From Botrimarina colliarenosi (GTDB lineage Bacteria; Planctomycetota; Planctomycetia; Pirellulales; Lacipirellulaceae), in the NCBI RefSeq assembly GCF_007859955.1, contig NZ_SJPR01000001.1, forward strand, positions 2,016,179 to 2,080,178: a stretch of DNA of 64,000 nt, given 5' to 3'. Below are positions 16,723 to 27,769 of the stretch, one piece after another; within the stretch, counting starts at the first letter, position 1; each line of letters begins with the position of its first letter. Both the position numbers and the translations under genes were made by a program. The notes beneath the pieces are model-generated. The model was given only the letters and a program-made list of their open reading frames with translations, had not been told where the DNA came from and ran no database searches.

Positions 16723-18819
16723 CTAAGCGCGGAGCTTGCCGCCGAGCTCGCTCTCCAGCGCCGCGACGATGCGGCCGATCACCGCGTCGGCTTGGTCGCT
16801 TGTGAGCGTTCCTTCGGTTGAACGGAGCTGCACGCGGAAGACAACGCTCTTCTTGCCCTCGCCCAGCTGCTTCGCGTCGCGGAAGCTGTCGTCGGTGAAC
16901 GCAATCTGCTCCGCCAACTCGCCGCCGGCTGTCCGCGCGGCCGACTCGATCGCGGCCCACGGCGTCGACTCCTCGACAACAATGTTGAGGTCCCGCGCCA
17001 CCGGCGGGTAGCTCGACAGCGGGCTTGTTTGGCGGACCAGCTCGGCGGCGGCGGCCAGCACGCCCAGGTCGAGCTCGGCGACCGAAGCCGGGCCACGCAA
17101 ACTAAAACGCTCGCGGCCGGCGGGGCTCACGTCGCCGAACAGGCACAGCGGCACGCCACCTAGCAGCAGGCCGGCGCTGCGCGACGCGTCGAGCAGCGCC
17201 CCTTCGTCGGGGCCGCGGGCTGGGGTGACCGTCAGCTCCGCCCCGGGCGCGACCGACGCCGCCAAGCTTTCGAGCACGCCCTTCAGTTCCGAGTAACCGC
17301 CGCCGGAAGTAATAGCGAGCACCCGCTTCTCGGCCGGCAGCTCTCCCTCCTGCGGCAGATAGACCTTGGCGATCTCGAACAGCTCGACCACGGGGTTCGA
17401 GAGCGTCTCGTTCGTACGGCGGCACGCCAGTAGGCTCGGCGCGACGCTCTGCCGTAAGACGTTCGCCCGCCGCAGCACGGCCATGCCGGTCGATAGCGAA
17501 CCGCCGCTGCCGTCCGACCAGGGAGCGAAACCGTCGGCCAGCTCGGGCTCGACCGCGCTGAGGGTGTACGCCTCGTCGAAACCGGCGCCGGCCAGCAATG
17601 CGCGGACCTGGTCGAAGACGTGGTCTTCGCGATGCTTCGCCGAGGGGAAGATCGGGAGCGTCGTCGCGGCGGGGATCTTGTCGTAGCCGTGGATGCGGGC
17701 GACTTCTTCGATCAGGTCGCACTCGCGCGTCAGGTCGGCCCGCCAGGTTGGCGGCACGACCTTTACGCAGTGGTCGCAGTTGTGGATCTCTTCGCAACCG
17801 AGGTCGATGAGGATCTTGCGTACTTCGTCGGACGAAACCTCAACGCCAAGCAACCGCGAGATCTGCGGGTAACGCAGTTTGACGTGGTCGCGGCCCTCGT
17901 CGAAGACGCGCTCGGTCGGCTGGTTGTCGATGTCGATGACCCCTTCGCAGAGCTCACCGCCGGCCAGTTCGAGGATCAACTCGCAGCAGCGGCGGCTCGC
18001 CCAATCGATGCCCTGCGGATCGACGCCGCGCTCGAAGCGGTAGCTCGACGGGCTCTGCAGCACGTGCCGTCGCGCGGCGGCGCGGACGGCGAGCGGAGCG
18101 AAGTCGGCCGCCTCGATCAGGACGTCGGTCGTCGTGTCCGAGACCTCGGTGTCGGCGCCCCCCATCACGCCGCCAAGGGCGACGGGGCGCTTCGCGTCGG
18201 CGATGACGACCTCGTCGCCGGTGAGCCTGTACTCTTTGTGATTGATCGCGGTGAATGGCTCGTCCTTCACCGCTTGGCGAACGACGATCTTGCCGCCATG
18301 CAGCTTCGCAAAGTCAAACGCGTGCAGCGGCTGGCCGATCTCCATCATCACGTAGTTCGTGATATCGACAACGTTGTTGATCGTCGCGACGCCGATCGTC
18401 TTCAAGCGGTTCTGGAGCCACTTCGGGCTCGGGCCGATCTTCACGCCCTTGATTAGCCGGGCCGTGTAGCGGGGGCAGAGCTCGTGGCAGTTGACCGTGA
18501 CGCTGGTCTCGGTGGCGACCGATTTTGCGCTGGAGGCCGATCCGCTTACTGTCGTGCGAGGCTGGACGCCATCCGCGTTGGTGAGCGGTTCGGGGCGCTT
18601 TAGTTGCTGGCCGAAGAGGACGGCGACCTCGCGTGCGACACCAATGTGGCCGAGGCAATCGGGGCGGTTGCTGGTGACCTCGAGGTCGATCGCGGTGTCG
18701 TCGCCGACGGCGTGGAACTCTTCGAGGTTCAGGCCCGCGAGCGTCAGACGCTCGGTCAGCTCCTCGATCGACTTCGGGAGTGCGACGTAGTCGGCGAGCC
18801 AGTCGGTTGAAACGATCAT
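16723..18819 (-). CDS. pheT: Phenylalanyl-tRNA synthetase beta chain, short form
   Basis: A 698-residue beta subunit of the PheRS tetramer. Visible blocks are the N-terminal WLADYVALPKS, DLEVTSNRPDCLGHIGVARE, the B3/B4 region (NNVVDITNYVMMEIGQPLHAFD, ALGGVMGG), the B5 region and a C-terminal ferredoxin-fold anticodon-binding domain (SSYPPVARDLNIVVE). Relative to the roughly 795-residue E. coli protein, the N-terminal EMAP-like tRNA-binding OB domain is absent: the opening segment passes directly to the DLEVTSNRPDC block. It is 88 bp downstream of pheS. Confidence 0.97.
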   Translation of the reverse strand: MIVSTDWLADYVALPKSIEELTERLTLAGLNLEEFHAVGDDTAIDLEVTSNRPDCLGHIGVAREVAVLFGQQLKRPEPLTNADGVQPRTTVSGSASSAKSVATETSVTVNCHELCPRYTARLIKGVKIGPSPKWLQNRLKTIGVATINNVVDITNYVMMEIGQPLHAFDFAKLHGGKIVVRQAVKDEPFTAINHKEYRLTGDEVVIADAKRPVALGGVMGGADTEVSDTTTDVLIEAADFAPLAVRAAARRHVLQSPSSYRFERGVDPQGIDWASRRCCELILELAGGELCEGVIDIDNQPTERVFDEGRDHVKLRYPQISRLLGVEVSSDEVRKILIDLGCEEIHNCDHCVKVVPPTWRADLTRECDLIEEVARIHGYDKIPAATTLPIFPSAKHREDHVFDQVRALLAGAGFDEAYTLSAVEPELADGFAPWSDGSGGSLSTGMAVLRRANVLRQSVAPSLLACRRTNETLSNPVVELFEIAKVYLPQEGELPAEKRVLAITSGGGYSELKGVLESLAASVAPGAELTVTPARGPDEGALLDASRSAGLLLGGVPLCLFGDVSPAGRERFSLRGPASVAELDLGVLAAAAELVRQTSPLSSYPPVARDLNIVVEESTPWAAIESAARTAGGELAEQIAFTDDSFRDAKQLGEGKKSVVFRVQLRSTEGTLTSDQADAVIGRIVAALESELGGKLRA

Positions 18820-18825
18820 TGGATT

Positions 18826-18899
18826 AACCGCGGAGTACGCGGAGGACGCGGAGAAGGCTTAGGAGTCACCCCTTTGCGTCCTCCGCGAACTCCGCGGTG
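18826..18899. repeat. Palindromic element family G, between pheS and pheT
   Basis: 24-bp inverted arms (18826-18849 and 18876-18899, two mismatches) use the words ccgcggag and gcggaggacgc, with a 26-bp loop. It fills nearly all of the 88-bp gap between pheS and pheT. No T-run follows. Confidence 0.9.
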
Positions 18900-18907
18900 A
18901 ATCGATT

Positions 18908-20008
18908 TCAAAACTGAGCTAAGAACCGTACGTCGTTCGCGTACAGATCGCGGATGTCGGTGATGCCGTGTTGCCGCATGCAGATGCGTTCGATGCCGAG
19001 GCCGAAGGCGAAGCCGGTTACTTGCTCGGGGTCGTAGCCAACGGCCCGCAGCACGTTGGGGTCGACCATGCCGGCGCCGCCGATCTCCATCCACTTGCCG
19101 TCGTGCCAGATGTCGCACTCGACACTCGGCTCGGTGAACGGGAAGAAGCTCGGACGGAAGCGGACCTCTATGGGCTCGCTACTCTCCAGACCGAAGTACG
19201 ACTGCCAGAACATCTGCAGCACGCCCTTCAGGTCGGCCATCGTCACGCCCGGCGCGATGCAGAGGCCTTCGATCTGGTGGAACATCGGGTAGTGCGTCGC
19301 GTCGGCCGTGTCGGGGCGGTAGACGCGGCCGAGCGAGACGATCCGCACGGGGGGCGGGTCGTCCCCCTCGGCGGTGGCGGCGATGGCGGCCTCCATCGTG
19401 CGGATCTGCACCGTGGAGGTTTGGCTGCGGAGCAGGAGGGGTTTGCCGTCGGGGCCGAGGGCGGGGGCGGGTTCGGCCGGGGTCGAGGACGACTCGGCTC
19501 GCTGCGCGACTGAGAGGTAGAAGTTGTCGAGGGGGTCGCGCGCGGGGTGGACTTCGGGGATGTTCAGCGCGACGAAGTTGTGCCAGTCGTCTTCGATCTC
19601 GGGACCCTCGACGGCGGTGAAGCCGAGGCGGCCCATGATCTCCTTCATCCGCTCGATCGTCTGCGTGATCGGGTGGAGTCGGCCACGGCGGAGCGGGCGG
19701 CCGGGGAGCGTGATGTCGAAGGCGTCTTGAACGCCCGTCGAAGCGCCCGAGTCGAGCCGCGTCTTGGCGGTCTCGAAGGCGGTTTCAATGGCGCCCTTCA
19801 CCGCGTTGAGCTTCTGCCCCGCGGCCGGCTTGTCGGCCTTATCGACGCCCCCCATCCCCTTCTGGATCGCCTTGAGGCGGCCCGCTTTGGCGCCGAGGAA
19901 CTCGACGCGCGCCGCTTCGAGCGCCTCGCCGTCAGCCGCCGCGCCGAACGCCTGGGCGGCGTCGGACTCGAAGGCTTCGAGGTCGGCGAGGAAGTCAGCG
20001 AGGGCCAC
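18908..20008 (-). CDS. pheS: Phenylalanyl-tRNA synthetase alpha chain
   Basis: A 366-residue catalytic subunit. The N-terminal coiled-coil region (1-85) is followed by the class II core with [34 protein letters not shown], motif 2 ([17 protein letters not shown]) and motif 3 ([13 protein letters not shown]). An unusual Pro/Ser/Ala-rich insert of about 20 residues (around [15 protein letters not shown]) interrupts the region where most PheS proteins run directly from FYL to LLRSQTS. It is the third gene of rpmI-rplT-pheS-pheT. Confidence 0.97.
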   Translation of the reverse strand: MALADFLADLEAFESDAAQAFGAAADGEALEAARVEFLGAKAGRLKAIQKGMGGVDKADKPAAGQKLNAVKGAIETAFETAKTRLDSGASTGVQDAFDITLPGRPLRRGRLHPITQTIERMKEIMGRLGFTAVEGPEIEDDWHNFVALNIPEVHPARDPLDNFYLSVAQRAESSSTPAEPAPALGPDGKPLLLRSQTSTVQIRTMEAAIAATAEGDDPPPVRIVSLGRVYRPDTADATHYPMFHQIEGLCIAPGVTMADLKGVLQMFWQSYFGLESSEPIEVRFRPSFFPFTEPSVECDIWHDGKWMEIGGAGMVDPNVLRAVGYDPEQVTGFAFGLGIERICMRQHGITDIRDLYANDVRFLAQF

Positions 20009-20053
20009 GGCGGGGACCTAGGCGGAGTCAGAAGCGGAGCGGGGCGTGGGGGC

Positions 20054-20140
20054 ACTCCCGGCGCTGGCGCTTAGGGCTCCCGCCCACGGAATGGTCAACC
20101 AAGCGAGGGGCCGGGAGCCCTAAGCGCCAGCGCCGGGAGT
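20054..20140. repeat. Palindromic element family B, between rplT and pheS
   Basis: 29-bp perfect inverted arms (20054-20082 and 20112-20140) flank a 29-bp loop. The core word is ggcgcttagggctcccg. It occupies most of the 148-bp gap. It shares only the tetrad style with family A, not its sequence. Confidence 0.95.
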
Positions 20141-20156
20141 TTCAGCGCGAACAACC

Positions 20157-20576
20157 TCAGACCGCAACCGCTTCGCGGGCCTTGTGGTCGGCGGCGACCT
20201 GGGCGGCGCGCTCGTCGTCCTTCTTCTTCATGTGGGTCTCGCACTGGGCGAACACCACGTCGAAGGCGGCCGGGTCGTGGATCGCCATCTCCGAGAGGCT
20301 CTTGCGGTCCAGCGCGATCTCGAGCGTGTTCAGGGCGTTGATGAACTCGCTATAGCGACGGCCACGCTGCCGGCAAGCGGCGTTGAGACGCGTGATCCAG
20401 AGGCGGCGGAACTCACGGGCGCGGACCTTACGGTCGCGGTATGAGTAAGCGCCCGACCGCACGAGCGTCTCTTTGACGGTGCGGATGCACTTGCTGCGGG
20501 CTCCGACGTTGCCCTTGGCGGCCTTGAAGAGACGCTTCTTACGCTGGTGGCGCGAGGCGCCGTTGGTTGTCCGCAT
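20157..20576 (-). CDS. rplT: 50S ribosomal protein L20
   Basis: A 139-residue ribosomal protein essential for early 50S assembly. The N-terminal basic arm ([21 protein letters not shown]) and the core [19 protein letters not shown] match L20. The product is about 20 residues longer than the typical 115-120; the extension is a charged C-terminal tail ([19 protein letters not shown]). It follows rpmI in the conserved order. Confidence 0.97.
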   Translation of the reverse strand: MRTTNGASRHQRKKRLFKAAKGNVGARSKCIRTVKETLVRSGAYSYRDRKVRAREFRRLWITRLNAACRQRGRRYSEFINALNTLEIALDRKSLSEMAIHDPAAFDVVFAQCETHMKKKDDERAAQVAADHKAREAVAV

Positions 20577-20689
20577 GGCGGAACTCCGGGTTGTGCTCAG
20601 CCCAGGCCGCGGGGGGTGACCTTTCGGTCAAGAACCCGCTGTTTTAACGCCCGGCCAGCTTGGTGACGTTGGGGAGGGGCGAGGGACTC

Positions 20690-20738
20690 AGGGACGGGGG
20701 ACGAGGGGGTTTCCGTTTCCCCCTCGTCCCCCGTCCCT
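20690..20738. repeat. Palindromic element family L, between rpmI and rplT
   Basis: 20-bp perfect inverted arms (agggacgggggacgaggggg at 20690-20709 and its complement at 20719-20738) with a 9-nt loop. The same words recur, more widely separated, at 62119 and 62227. In the L20 operon such a structure could affect expression of rplT, but there is no evidence that it is the known L20 autoregulatory site. Confidence 0.9.
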
Positions 20739-20754
20739 AGCCTCTCGGCCCTTA

Positions 20755-20958
20755 TCAGTATCCGTTGCCCGCCAACACCTCGGCAATCTTCTTCGAGTTG
20801 CTGTCGTTGGTGGTGTCGGTGCCGCGCAGGTTGCGCTTCCGCTTCTGCGTCATGCGGGCGGCCAGGTGGCTCGTGCCGGCCATGCGGTGCTTCGCCTTGC
20901 CGCTGGCGGAGAGGCGGAACCGCTTTTTGGACGCTTTGTGGGTCTTTTGCTTCGGCAT
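20755..20958 (-). CDS. rpmI: 50S ribosomal protein L35
   Basis: A 67-residue protein from ATG 20958; longer readings add non-homologous sequence. The sequence MPKQKTHKASKKRFRLSASG and the KHRMAGTSHL segment are diagnostic of L35. It is first in rpmI-rplT-pheS-pheT. The initiation-factor gene infC, which usually precedes rpmI, is not next to it; the upstream neighbour is the divergent amt gene. Confidence 0.96.
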   Translation of the reverse strand: MPKQKTHKASKKRFRLSASGKAKHRMAGTSHLAARMTQKRKRNLRGTDTTNDSNSKKIAEVLAGNGY

Positions 20959-21279
20959 AACAGCAGTGCTCCTAGGCCCGTGGGCCCCCGGAAATGACGG
21001 TAATGGTCTCGCGAGCCCCGCAGGATAGCGGCTCCGCGGGGGCGGGGGAAGGGCCAAAACCACGGCGGGCGAAGGGCGGCCCTGCGTTCTATCGACGCCC
21101 CCGGCCGCCCAATTTGACCGGAAATCCCCCGGCCAAGAGGCGTGGGGTGGCGTCGGTGGTTGAAACACTCCCCCCGCGCGCCCAAGATAACGGCCGCTCG
21201 ACAGGCGGGCCGGCTCCGAAAGTGGGGCGCGGCCGGACTCAAATCTCTAATCTCTCTTCCAGAAAAACGGCAGGCGGCG
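20959..21279. other. Divergent promoter region of rpmI and amt
   Basis: A 321-bp GC-rich gap between two divergent genes that must hold the promoter for the ribosomal/PheRS operon (minus) and for amt (plus). I could not pick convincing -35/-10 pairs or an NtrC-type sigma-54 site, and see no riboswitch-like structure. No small gene is supported. Confidence 0.5.
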
Positions 21280-22695
21280 ATGATCGCATTCGGTCCGCGC
21301 GGGGCGGTATTGGTGTTGGGTTCGCTGCTGGCCCTCGCGGCGGCGGCCTCGCCGGCCCCCGCCCAGGAGATCACCACAGCGGACCTCGCCGCGGGCGTCG
21401 AGGAGGCGAAGCTCGCCGGCCACAACGCCTGGATGCTCACCAGCTGCGCCCTGGTCCTGTTCATGACCGTGCCGGGGCTGGCGATGTTCTACGGCGGCCT
21501 CGTCCGGCGTAAGAACATTCTCAGCGTGCTCATGCAGTGCCTCTTCTTGATGGGCCTGATGACCGTTCTCTGGGCCCTGTACGGCTACTCGCTCGCCTTC
21601 GGCGGCGACGGCGCCGACAACCCGTACATCGGCAACGGGCAGTACCTGTTCATGAACGATGTCGCCCGCACGTGGGACGCCGAAGCGGGCGCCGCGGTTG
21701 AGCCGATGGAGGGCGCCATCCCCCGGCTGACGCACATGGCCTTCCAAGGCATGTTCTTCATCATCACCCCGGCGCTGATCTGCGGCGCGTTCGCCGAACG
21801 GATGAAGTTCTCCGCGATGGTGCTCTTCAGCATCCTCTGGGGGACGCTGGTCTACTGCCCGCTCTGCCACTGGGTGTGGGACGGCGGCATCCTCGCCTAC
21901 GGCGGCGAGAAGTCGTGGGGCAACGGCGCCCTCGACTTCGCCGGCGGCACCGTCGTGCATATCAGCTCGGGCGTCTCGGCCCTCGTCTGCGCCATGCTGA
22001 TCGGCCGCCGCAAGGGCTTTGGGCACGAGGACATGCGGCCGCACAACCTCACCTACACGGCGATCGGCGCCGGCATGCTTTGGGTTGGCTGGTTCGGCTT
22101 CAACGCCGGTAGCGAACTCGCCTCGGACCACCTCACCAGCAGCGCGTTCGTTGTCACCCACTTCGGCGCCGCGGCGGGCGTGCTCACTTGGTCGTTCTAC
22201 GAGTGGCTGACGCGCGGCAAGCCGAGCGTGCTGGGCGCCGCGTCGGGCGCGGTGGCAGGCCTCGTCTGCGTGACGCCGGCGGCCGGCTTCGTCTCGCCGA
22301 TGTCGGGCCTGATCATGGGCGCCGCGGGCGGGATCGTTTGCGCCTACGCCGTCGGACTCAAGGGCAAGTTTGGTTACGACGACGCGCTCGACGCCTTCGG
22401 CGTGCACGGCGTCGGCGGCACCCTCGGCGCCATCCTGACGGGGGTCTTCGCCACCCGCGCCGCGTGGGACATCGGCGAAGGCAAACCGCTCGGCCTTATC
22501 GAGGCCGCCTCGTACGGCGAGTCGGTTATGGGGGGCCAGCTCTGCGCCACGTCGGTGACTTGGCTCTTCAGCATCGTGGCGACCTTCGTCATCCTCAAAG
22601 TGCTCGACGCGACCATCGGCCTCCGCATCGACGACGAGGGCGAGCGCAAGGGCCTCGATATCGCCGACCACGAGGAAGAGGGGTACCTGTTCTAG
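21280..22695 (+). CDS. amt: Ammonium transporter (Amt family)
   Basis: A 471-residue inner-membrane channel for ammonium uptake. The start at 21280 gives a cleavable signal peptide (ending SPAPAQE), a known feature of bacterial Amt proteins. About eleven membrane helices follow. The family signature DFAGGTVVHISSGVSALV (short form here) carries the first pore histidine, His227, and the second of the twin histidines is His376 in FGVHGVGG. No glnK/glnB gene, the usual partner, is adjacent. Confidence 0.96.
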   Translation: MIAFGPRGAVLVLGSLLALAAAASPAPAQEITTADLAAGVEEAKLAGHNAWMLTSCALVLFMTVPGLAMFYGGLVRRKNILSVLMQCLFLMGLMTVLWALYGYSLAFGGDGADNPYIGNGQYLFMNDVARTWDAEAGAAVEPMEGAIPRLTHMAFQGMFFIITPALICGAFAERMKFSAMVLFSILWGTLVYCPLCHWVWDGGILAYGGEKSWGNGALDFAGGTVVHISSGVSALVCAMLIGRRKGFGHEDMRPHNLTYTAIGAGMLWVGWFGFNAGSELASDHLTSSAFVVTHFGAAAGVLTWSFYEWLTRGKPSVLGAASGAVAGLVCVTPAAGFVSPMSGLIMGAAGGIVCAYAVGLKGKFGYDDALDAFGVHGVGGTLGAILTGVFATRAAWDIGEGKPLGLIEAASYGESVMGGQLCATSVTWLFSIVATFVILKVLDATIGLRIDDEGERKGLDIADHEEEGYLF

Positions 22696-22760
22696 GTCCC
22701 TTCGTTTCTTCGATTGAAGAACGGCTCTTCGATAGAAGAACGGCCCGACAATCGCGATTT

Positions 22761-22828
22761 CTCGAGCCGCGCATGGAGTAAGCGGAGCGGTCCGCAGCGC
22801 TCTCCGCTTACTCCGTGCGCGGTTCGAG
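22761..22828. repeat. Palindromic element family K, between amt and acs
   Basis: Inverted arms of about 29-31 bp (22761-22789 and 22798-22828; two mismatches and a 2-bp indel) with an 8-nt loop, made of ctcgagccgcgc and gagtaagcggag. A third fragment of the same word (gtgcgcggctcgaa) lies just after it at 22833-22846, and a short direct repeat (gaagaacggc) precedes it at 22716-22743. Confidence 0.85.
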
Positions 22829-22943
22829 CTCTGTGCGCGGCTCGAAAAACCCTGATTCGCGCACCGTCGGTGGAAGCCCAACCGCTGCGCGGCTAGACTC
22901 GCCCTACTCTTTACCCCTCTTTTCTCGACGCGGAGAAGCGGCG

Positions 22944-24905
<1,962 letters not shown>

Positions 24906-24911
24906 GCGCGC

Positions 24912-25274
24912 TTGACGTCATGGACCCACCGAGATGGTGAAAGCCTCAAAGACAACGTTGGGGCTGTGATTACGCTCGGCGTCGTCGTCCCCGGCCTCCT
25001 CGCATTGCACACGGCGTACTGTTTAGCAGTTGGGTCGGTGCTCTGCTTTCGTGGTGGGAATGGCTTCGAGAAATGCAACCTAGTTTGGGCGGACGACTCG
25101 GTCCGGTTCACCTTCTGGCTTGCGTTCCAAACGGCGGTTGCCGTCGGCGCCTTTTCTTGGTTCTTTCTTGCCAACCGGCTGCGTTGGGAGCGCTACGCTG
25201 AAACGGGGGTACTCGGTGCTTGTGTGATCTTGGTTGCCGGCATCGTTCTGTCGATTCTTTACGCCGTGTGGTAA
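24912..25274 (+). CDS. Small membrane protein (three helices)
   Basis: A 120-residue protein beginning with TTG 24912, 6 bp after the acs stop. Hydrophobic segments lie at about residues 16-43, 67-86 and 98-119, giving three predicted membrane spans with short charged loops. The DNA is visibly lower in GC than acs. No family is recognised. It may be co-transcribed with acs. Confidence 0.55.
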   Translation: MTSWTHRDGESLKDNVGAVITLGVVVPGLLALHTAYCLAVGSVLCFRGGNGFEKCNLVWADDSVRFTFWLAFQTAVAVGAFSWFFLANRLRWERYAETGVLGACVILVAGIVLSILYAVW

Positions 25275-25417
25275 GCGGGAAGGAATGTTAGGTGTTTTTA
25301 CCCAGCCCTCACGATGTCGCACAGAAAAGCGGCGTGGCAAGCGGCTCATCGAGTGACGCTTCTGGGTTATGCTGGGTAATCTCTATTAGCGAAACCGTCT
25401 CCTAAAGAGTTGTTCAG

Positions 25418-27229
25418 ATGATCCGCATCCTTCTCTGCGCCGTAGCGTCACTAACCTTCGCAGCTAACGAATCCGTCGGGCAAGTCAGCTTACGCACGGT
25501 GGCATTGTCCGGCACCCAGGCGCCAGGACTTCCAACTGGCGTGAAGTACTCGGACTTTATCGATTCACATACTTACAGCGAGGGGAGTACCGTATTCACC
25601 GCGCATCTGTTGGGACCAGGGATTAATACAGACAACAACAATGCGATGTTCGCCGATCGCAATCACGACGGGATTTCGCTTATCATGCGAAAGGACGACC
25701 AAGCCCCCGGCTTTCCGGAAGGCGTCAGGTACGCCATGTCCGGGCCGCCTCACGTCAACAGCTCGGGGCAGATCGCGTTTCACGCTAGATTGTATGGCAT
25801 CGGCGTCAATTTACTCAATGATGACGCCATCTTCAGTGATATCGGAGGGGAGGCCCTTCACTTGGTTGCTCGCAGTCGAGATCAAGTCGACGGTTTGCCT
25901 GAAGGAATCGCGTTCGAAACGATCCCTCGTTCAGCCAATACCCTGCGATTGAATAGCGAAGGTCGTATAGCGATCAACTCAACACTAGCTGTCGATCAAC
26001 CATTTCGCGGCTCCGTCCTCCGAACAAAAAATGACGGTGAGTTTGAGCTGCTAGCTAGCAGCCTGGACCTGATCCCGGGAACTCAAGATGAGCAGTACTT
26101 GATTTTTCGTGAGTTGCAATTCAGCAATGGTGGGAACATTGCTTTCCTAGCGGTTACTTCCTCACCCGATTCGTCATCGGAGGTTCTCATCAGCGATCGC
26201 GGAAACCAGGGTCTACAAGAGATTGTGCGACGCGGCGATCAGGCGCCTGGCTTGCCAACCGGCGTTACGATGAAGGGCGTGGAGCCTGGAAGCGTCCGGC
26301 TGAACGATACCGGCGACATCGTATTCGCTGCGTCCTTGAGAGACGATGCGAATCCTTCGAACTACGACACAGCGATCATCCGCAGTGACGACAGTGGCAG
26401 CTCAAGTCTCATTGCACGTCGACAAACGCAGGTTCAGGGATTAGCGGCCGGAGTACTCTACGGCACACTACAGACTCGATACGGCATTCAGCTCAACGAC
26501 AGCGGCCAAGTCGCTTTTGTCACAAGCTTACTTGGTGATGACGTGGATAACTCAAACCAGTTCGCGATTGTGAGAGGCACTTCGACTTCTGATACGACGG
26601 TGATCGCGCGAACAGGAAACCAAGCACCCGGGCTGCCACTCGGCGTTACCTTCGCCCAATTTGAATCGGACAGCTTAAGAATAAATAACACCGGTACGAC
26701 CCTCTTTCACGCATTTCTGGGCGACGGTGATTCCGTCGGTCAGGGAATCTTTGCTGCAAATCCACAGGGAGAAGTCTTTCCCGTCGTTTCAACGTTTCAG
26801 ATGATCGACGTAGACAACGACCCCCAAGGTTCTGACTTACGTCAGATCTCGATGTTGTACAAATCGCTGACGATCGGAGACGCATTTAGCGATTTGGGGG
26901 CGTTTTCGTTCCAGGCAAAGTTCACCGACGGCCTAGGCGCCCTCTTCACAGGTCAGATCACGACCCCACTCCCCGGCGACTATAACTCGGATGGCGTCGT
27001 CGACGCCGCCGACTACACCGTCTGGCGAGATAACCACGGGTCGACCACTTCCCTCGCGGCCGACGGGGATGGCGACCGCACCATCGGCGAAGGCGACTAC
27101 GCCGTTTGGTCGCAACACTACGGCGCAAACGGGTCCGGGGGCGTCACCCCCGTTCCGGAGCCGACCGCCGCGGCTCTTTTGGCGATCGGCTGGTTAGCCG
27201 CCTCTCGTCGCCACGGCCGCGACGCCTGA
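25418..27229 (+). CDS. PEP-CTERM protein with QAPGLP-type repeats
   Basis: A 603-residue exported protein. It has a signal peptide (residues 1-21), then six to seven repeats of about 55-65 residues, each starting with a motif like GxQAPGLPxGVxF and followed by NxxGxIxFxAxL; this resembles choice-of-anchor beta repeats. Two dockerin-like EF loops follow (GDYNSDGVVDAADYTVW and DGDGDRTIGEGDYAVW). The end is a PEP-CTERM anchor (VPEPTAAALLAIGWLAASRR). The repeat body is in clearly lower-GC DNA than the C-terminal cassette, suggesting mosaic origin. The function is unknown. Confidence 0.88.
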   Translation: MIRILLCAVASLTFAANESVGQVSLRTVALSGTQAPGLPTGVKYSDFIDSHTYSEGSTVFTAHLLGPGINTDNNNAMFADRNHDGISLIMRKDDQAPGFPEGVRYAMSGPPHVNSSGQIAFHARLYGIGVNLLNDDAIFSDIGGEALHLVARSRDQVDGLPEGIAFETIPRSANTLRLNSEGRIAINSTLAVDQPFRGSVLRTKNDGEFELLASSLDLIPGTQDEQYLIFRELQFSNGGNIAFLAVTSSPDSSSEVLISDRGNQGLQEIVRRGDQAPGLPTGVTMKGVEPGSVRLNDTGDIVFAASLRDDANPSNYDTAIIRSDDSGSSSLIARRQTQVQGLAAGVLYGTLQTRYGIQLNDSGQVAFVTSLLGDDVDNSNQFAIVRGTSTSDTTVIARTGNQAPGLPLGVTFAQFESDSLRINNTGTTLFHAFLGDGDSVGQGIFAANPQGEVFPVVSTFQMIDVDNDPQGSDLRQISMLYKSLTIGDAFSDLGAFSFQAKFTDGLGALFTGQITTPLPGDYNSDGVVDAADYTVWRDNHGSTTSLAADGDGDRTIGEGDYAVWSQHYGANGSGGVTPVPEPTAAALLAIGWLAASRRHGRDA

Positions 27230-27423
27230 ACGGTGTTGTCGACGGACACGGTCTGAATGCCGGTACTCGTCGGCACGGCGTGAACCGCTGCTGCCAAAAC
27301 GGCGCGAGAAATAGTTTCACCCTCCCCCTCGATTCGGGTAGGCTCTCACCACGGCGGCAGGTGGCCCGAGCGAGGGCCCCGCGCGTCGCTTTTCTTGAGC
27401 CCCTAAATAGGAGGCGGACCGCG

Positions 27424-27732
27424 ATGAGCTCAGCAATCATCTCGCTGTTGATCCAACTCGTTAGCGGAGCGGCCGGCGGCAATGTCGTCGGCGCCTTGCT
27501 GAAGAACCTGCCGATCGACAAGATCCTCGCCACGGTGCTCGGCGCCGTCGGCGGCGCCGGTGGCGGCGCGCTCGCCGCCTACATCCCCGCTATCGCCGAG
27601 TTGCTCGGGCTCGGTGGCGGCGACCCGAACCTCGCCGGAGCGGCCGGTGCGGGAGCCGGCGGCGGCGCGATCTTGACGCTCATCGTCGGCCTCATCAAGA
27701 AAGCGATGGCGAGCCAATCCCCGCAAGCCTAA
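27424..27732 (+). CDS. Small glycine-zipper hydrophobic protein
   Basis: A 102-residue protein with a strong AGGAGG ribosome-binding site 8 bp before ATG 27424. It is dominated by Gly/Ala-rich helices (GAVGGAGGGALAAYIPAIAELLG, cited here in parts: GAVGGAGGG and AGAGAGGGA), a glycine-zipper pattern that favours membrane insertion and oligomerisation. There is no classical signal peptide. Similar small proteins are frequent in planctomycetes. The function is unknown. Confidence 0.75.
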   Translation: MSSAIISLLIQLVSGAAGGNVVGALLKNLPIDKILATVLGAVGGAGGGALAAYIPAIAELLGLGGGDPNLAGAAGAGAGGGAILTLIVGLIKKAMASQSPQA

Positions 27733-27769
27733 CGGCGCAAGACAAGCAACTTTTGCAGACGGCGACGCG

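Noticed and set aside
16650..16725. Intrinsic terminator after pheT
   Set aside because: The T-run comes before the hairpin on the transcript strand, and the ligase gene follows in the same direction.
21247..22881. Long minus-strand open frame over amt
   Set aside because: Antisense to a clear Amt gene; composition is Arg/His/Glu-rich as expected for a shadow frame.
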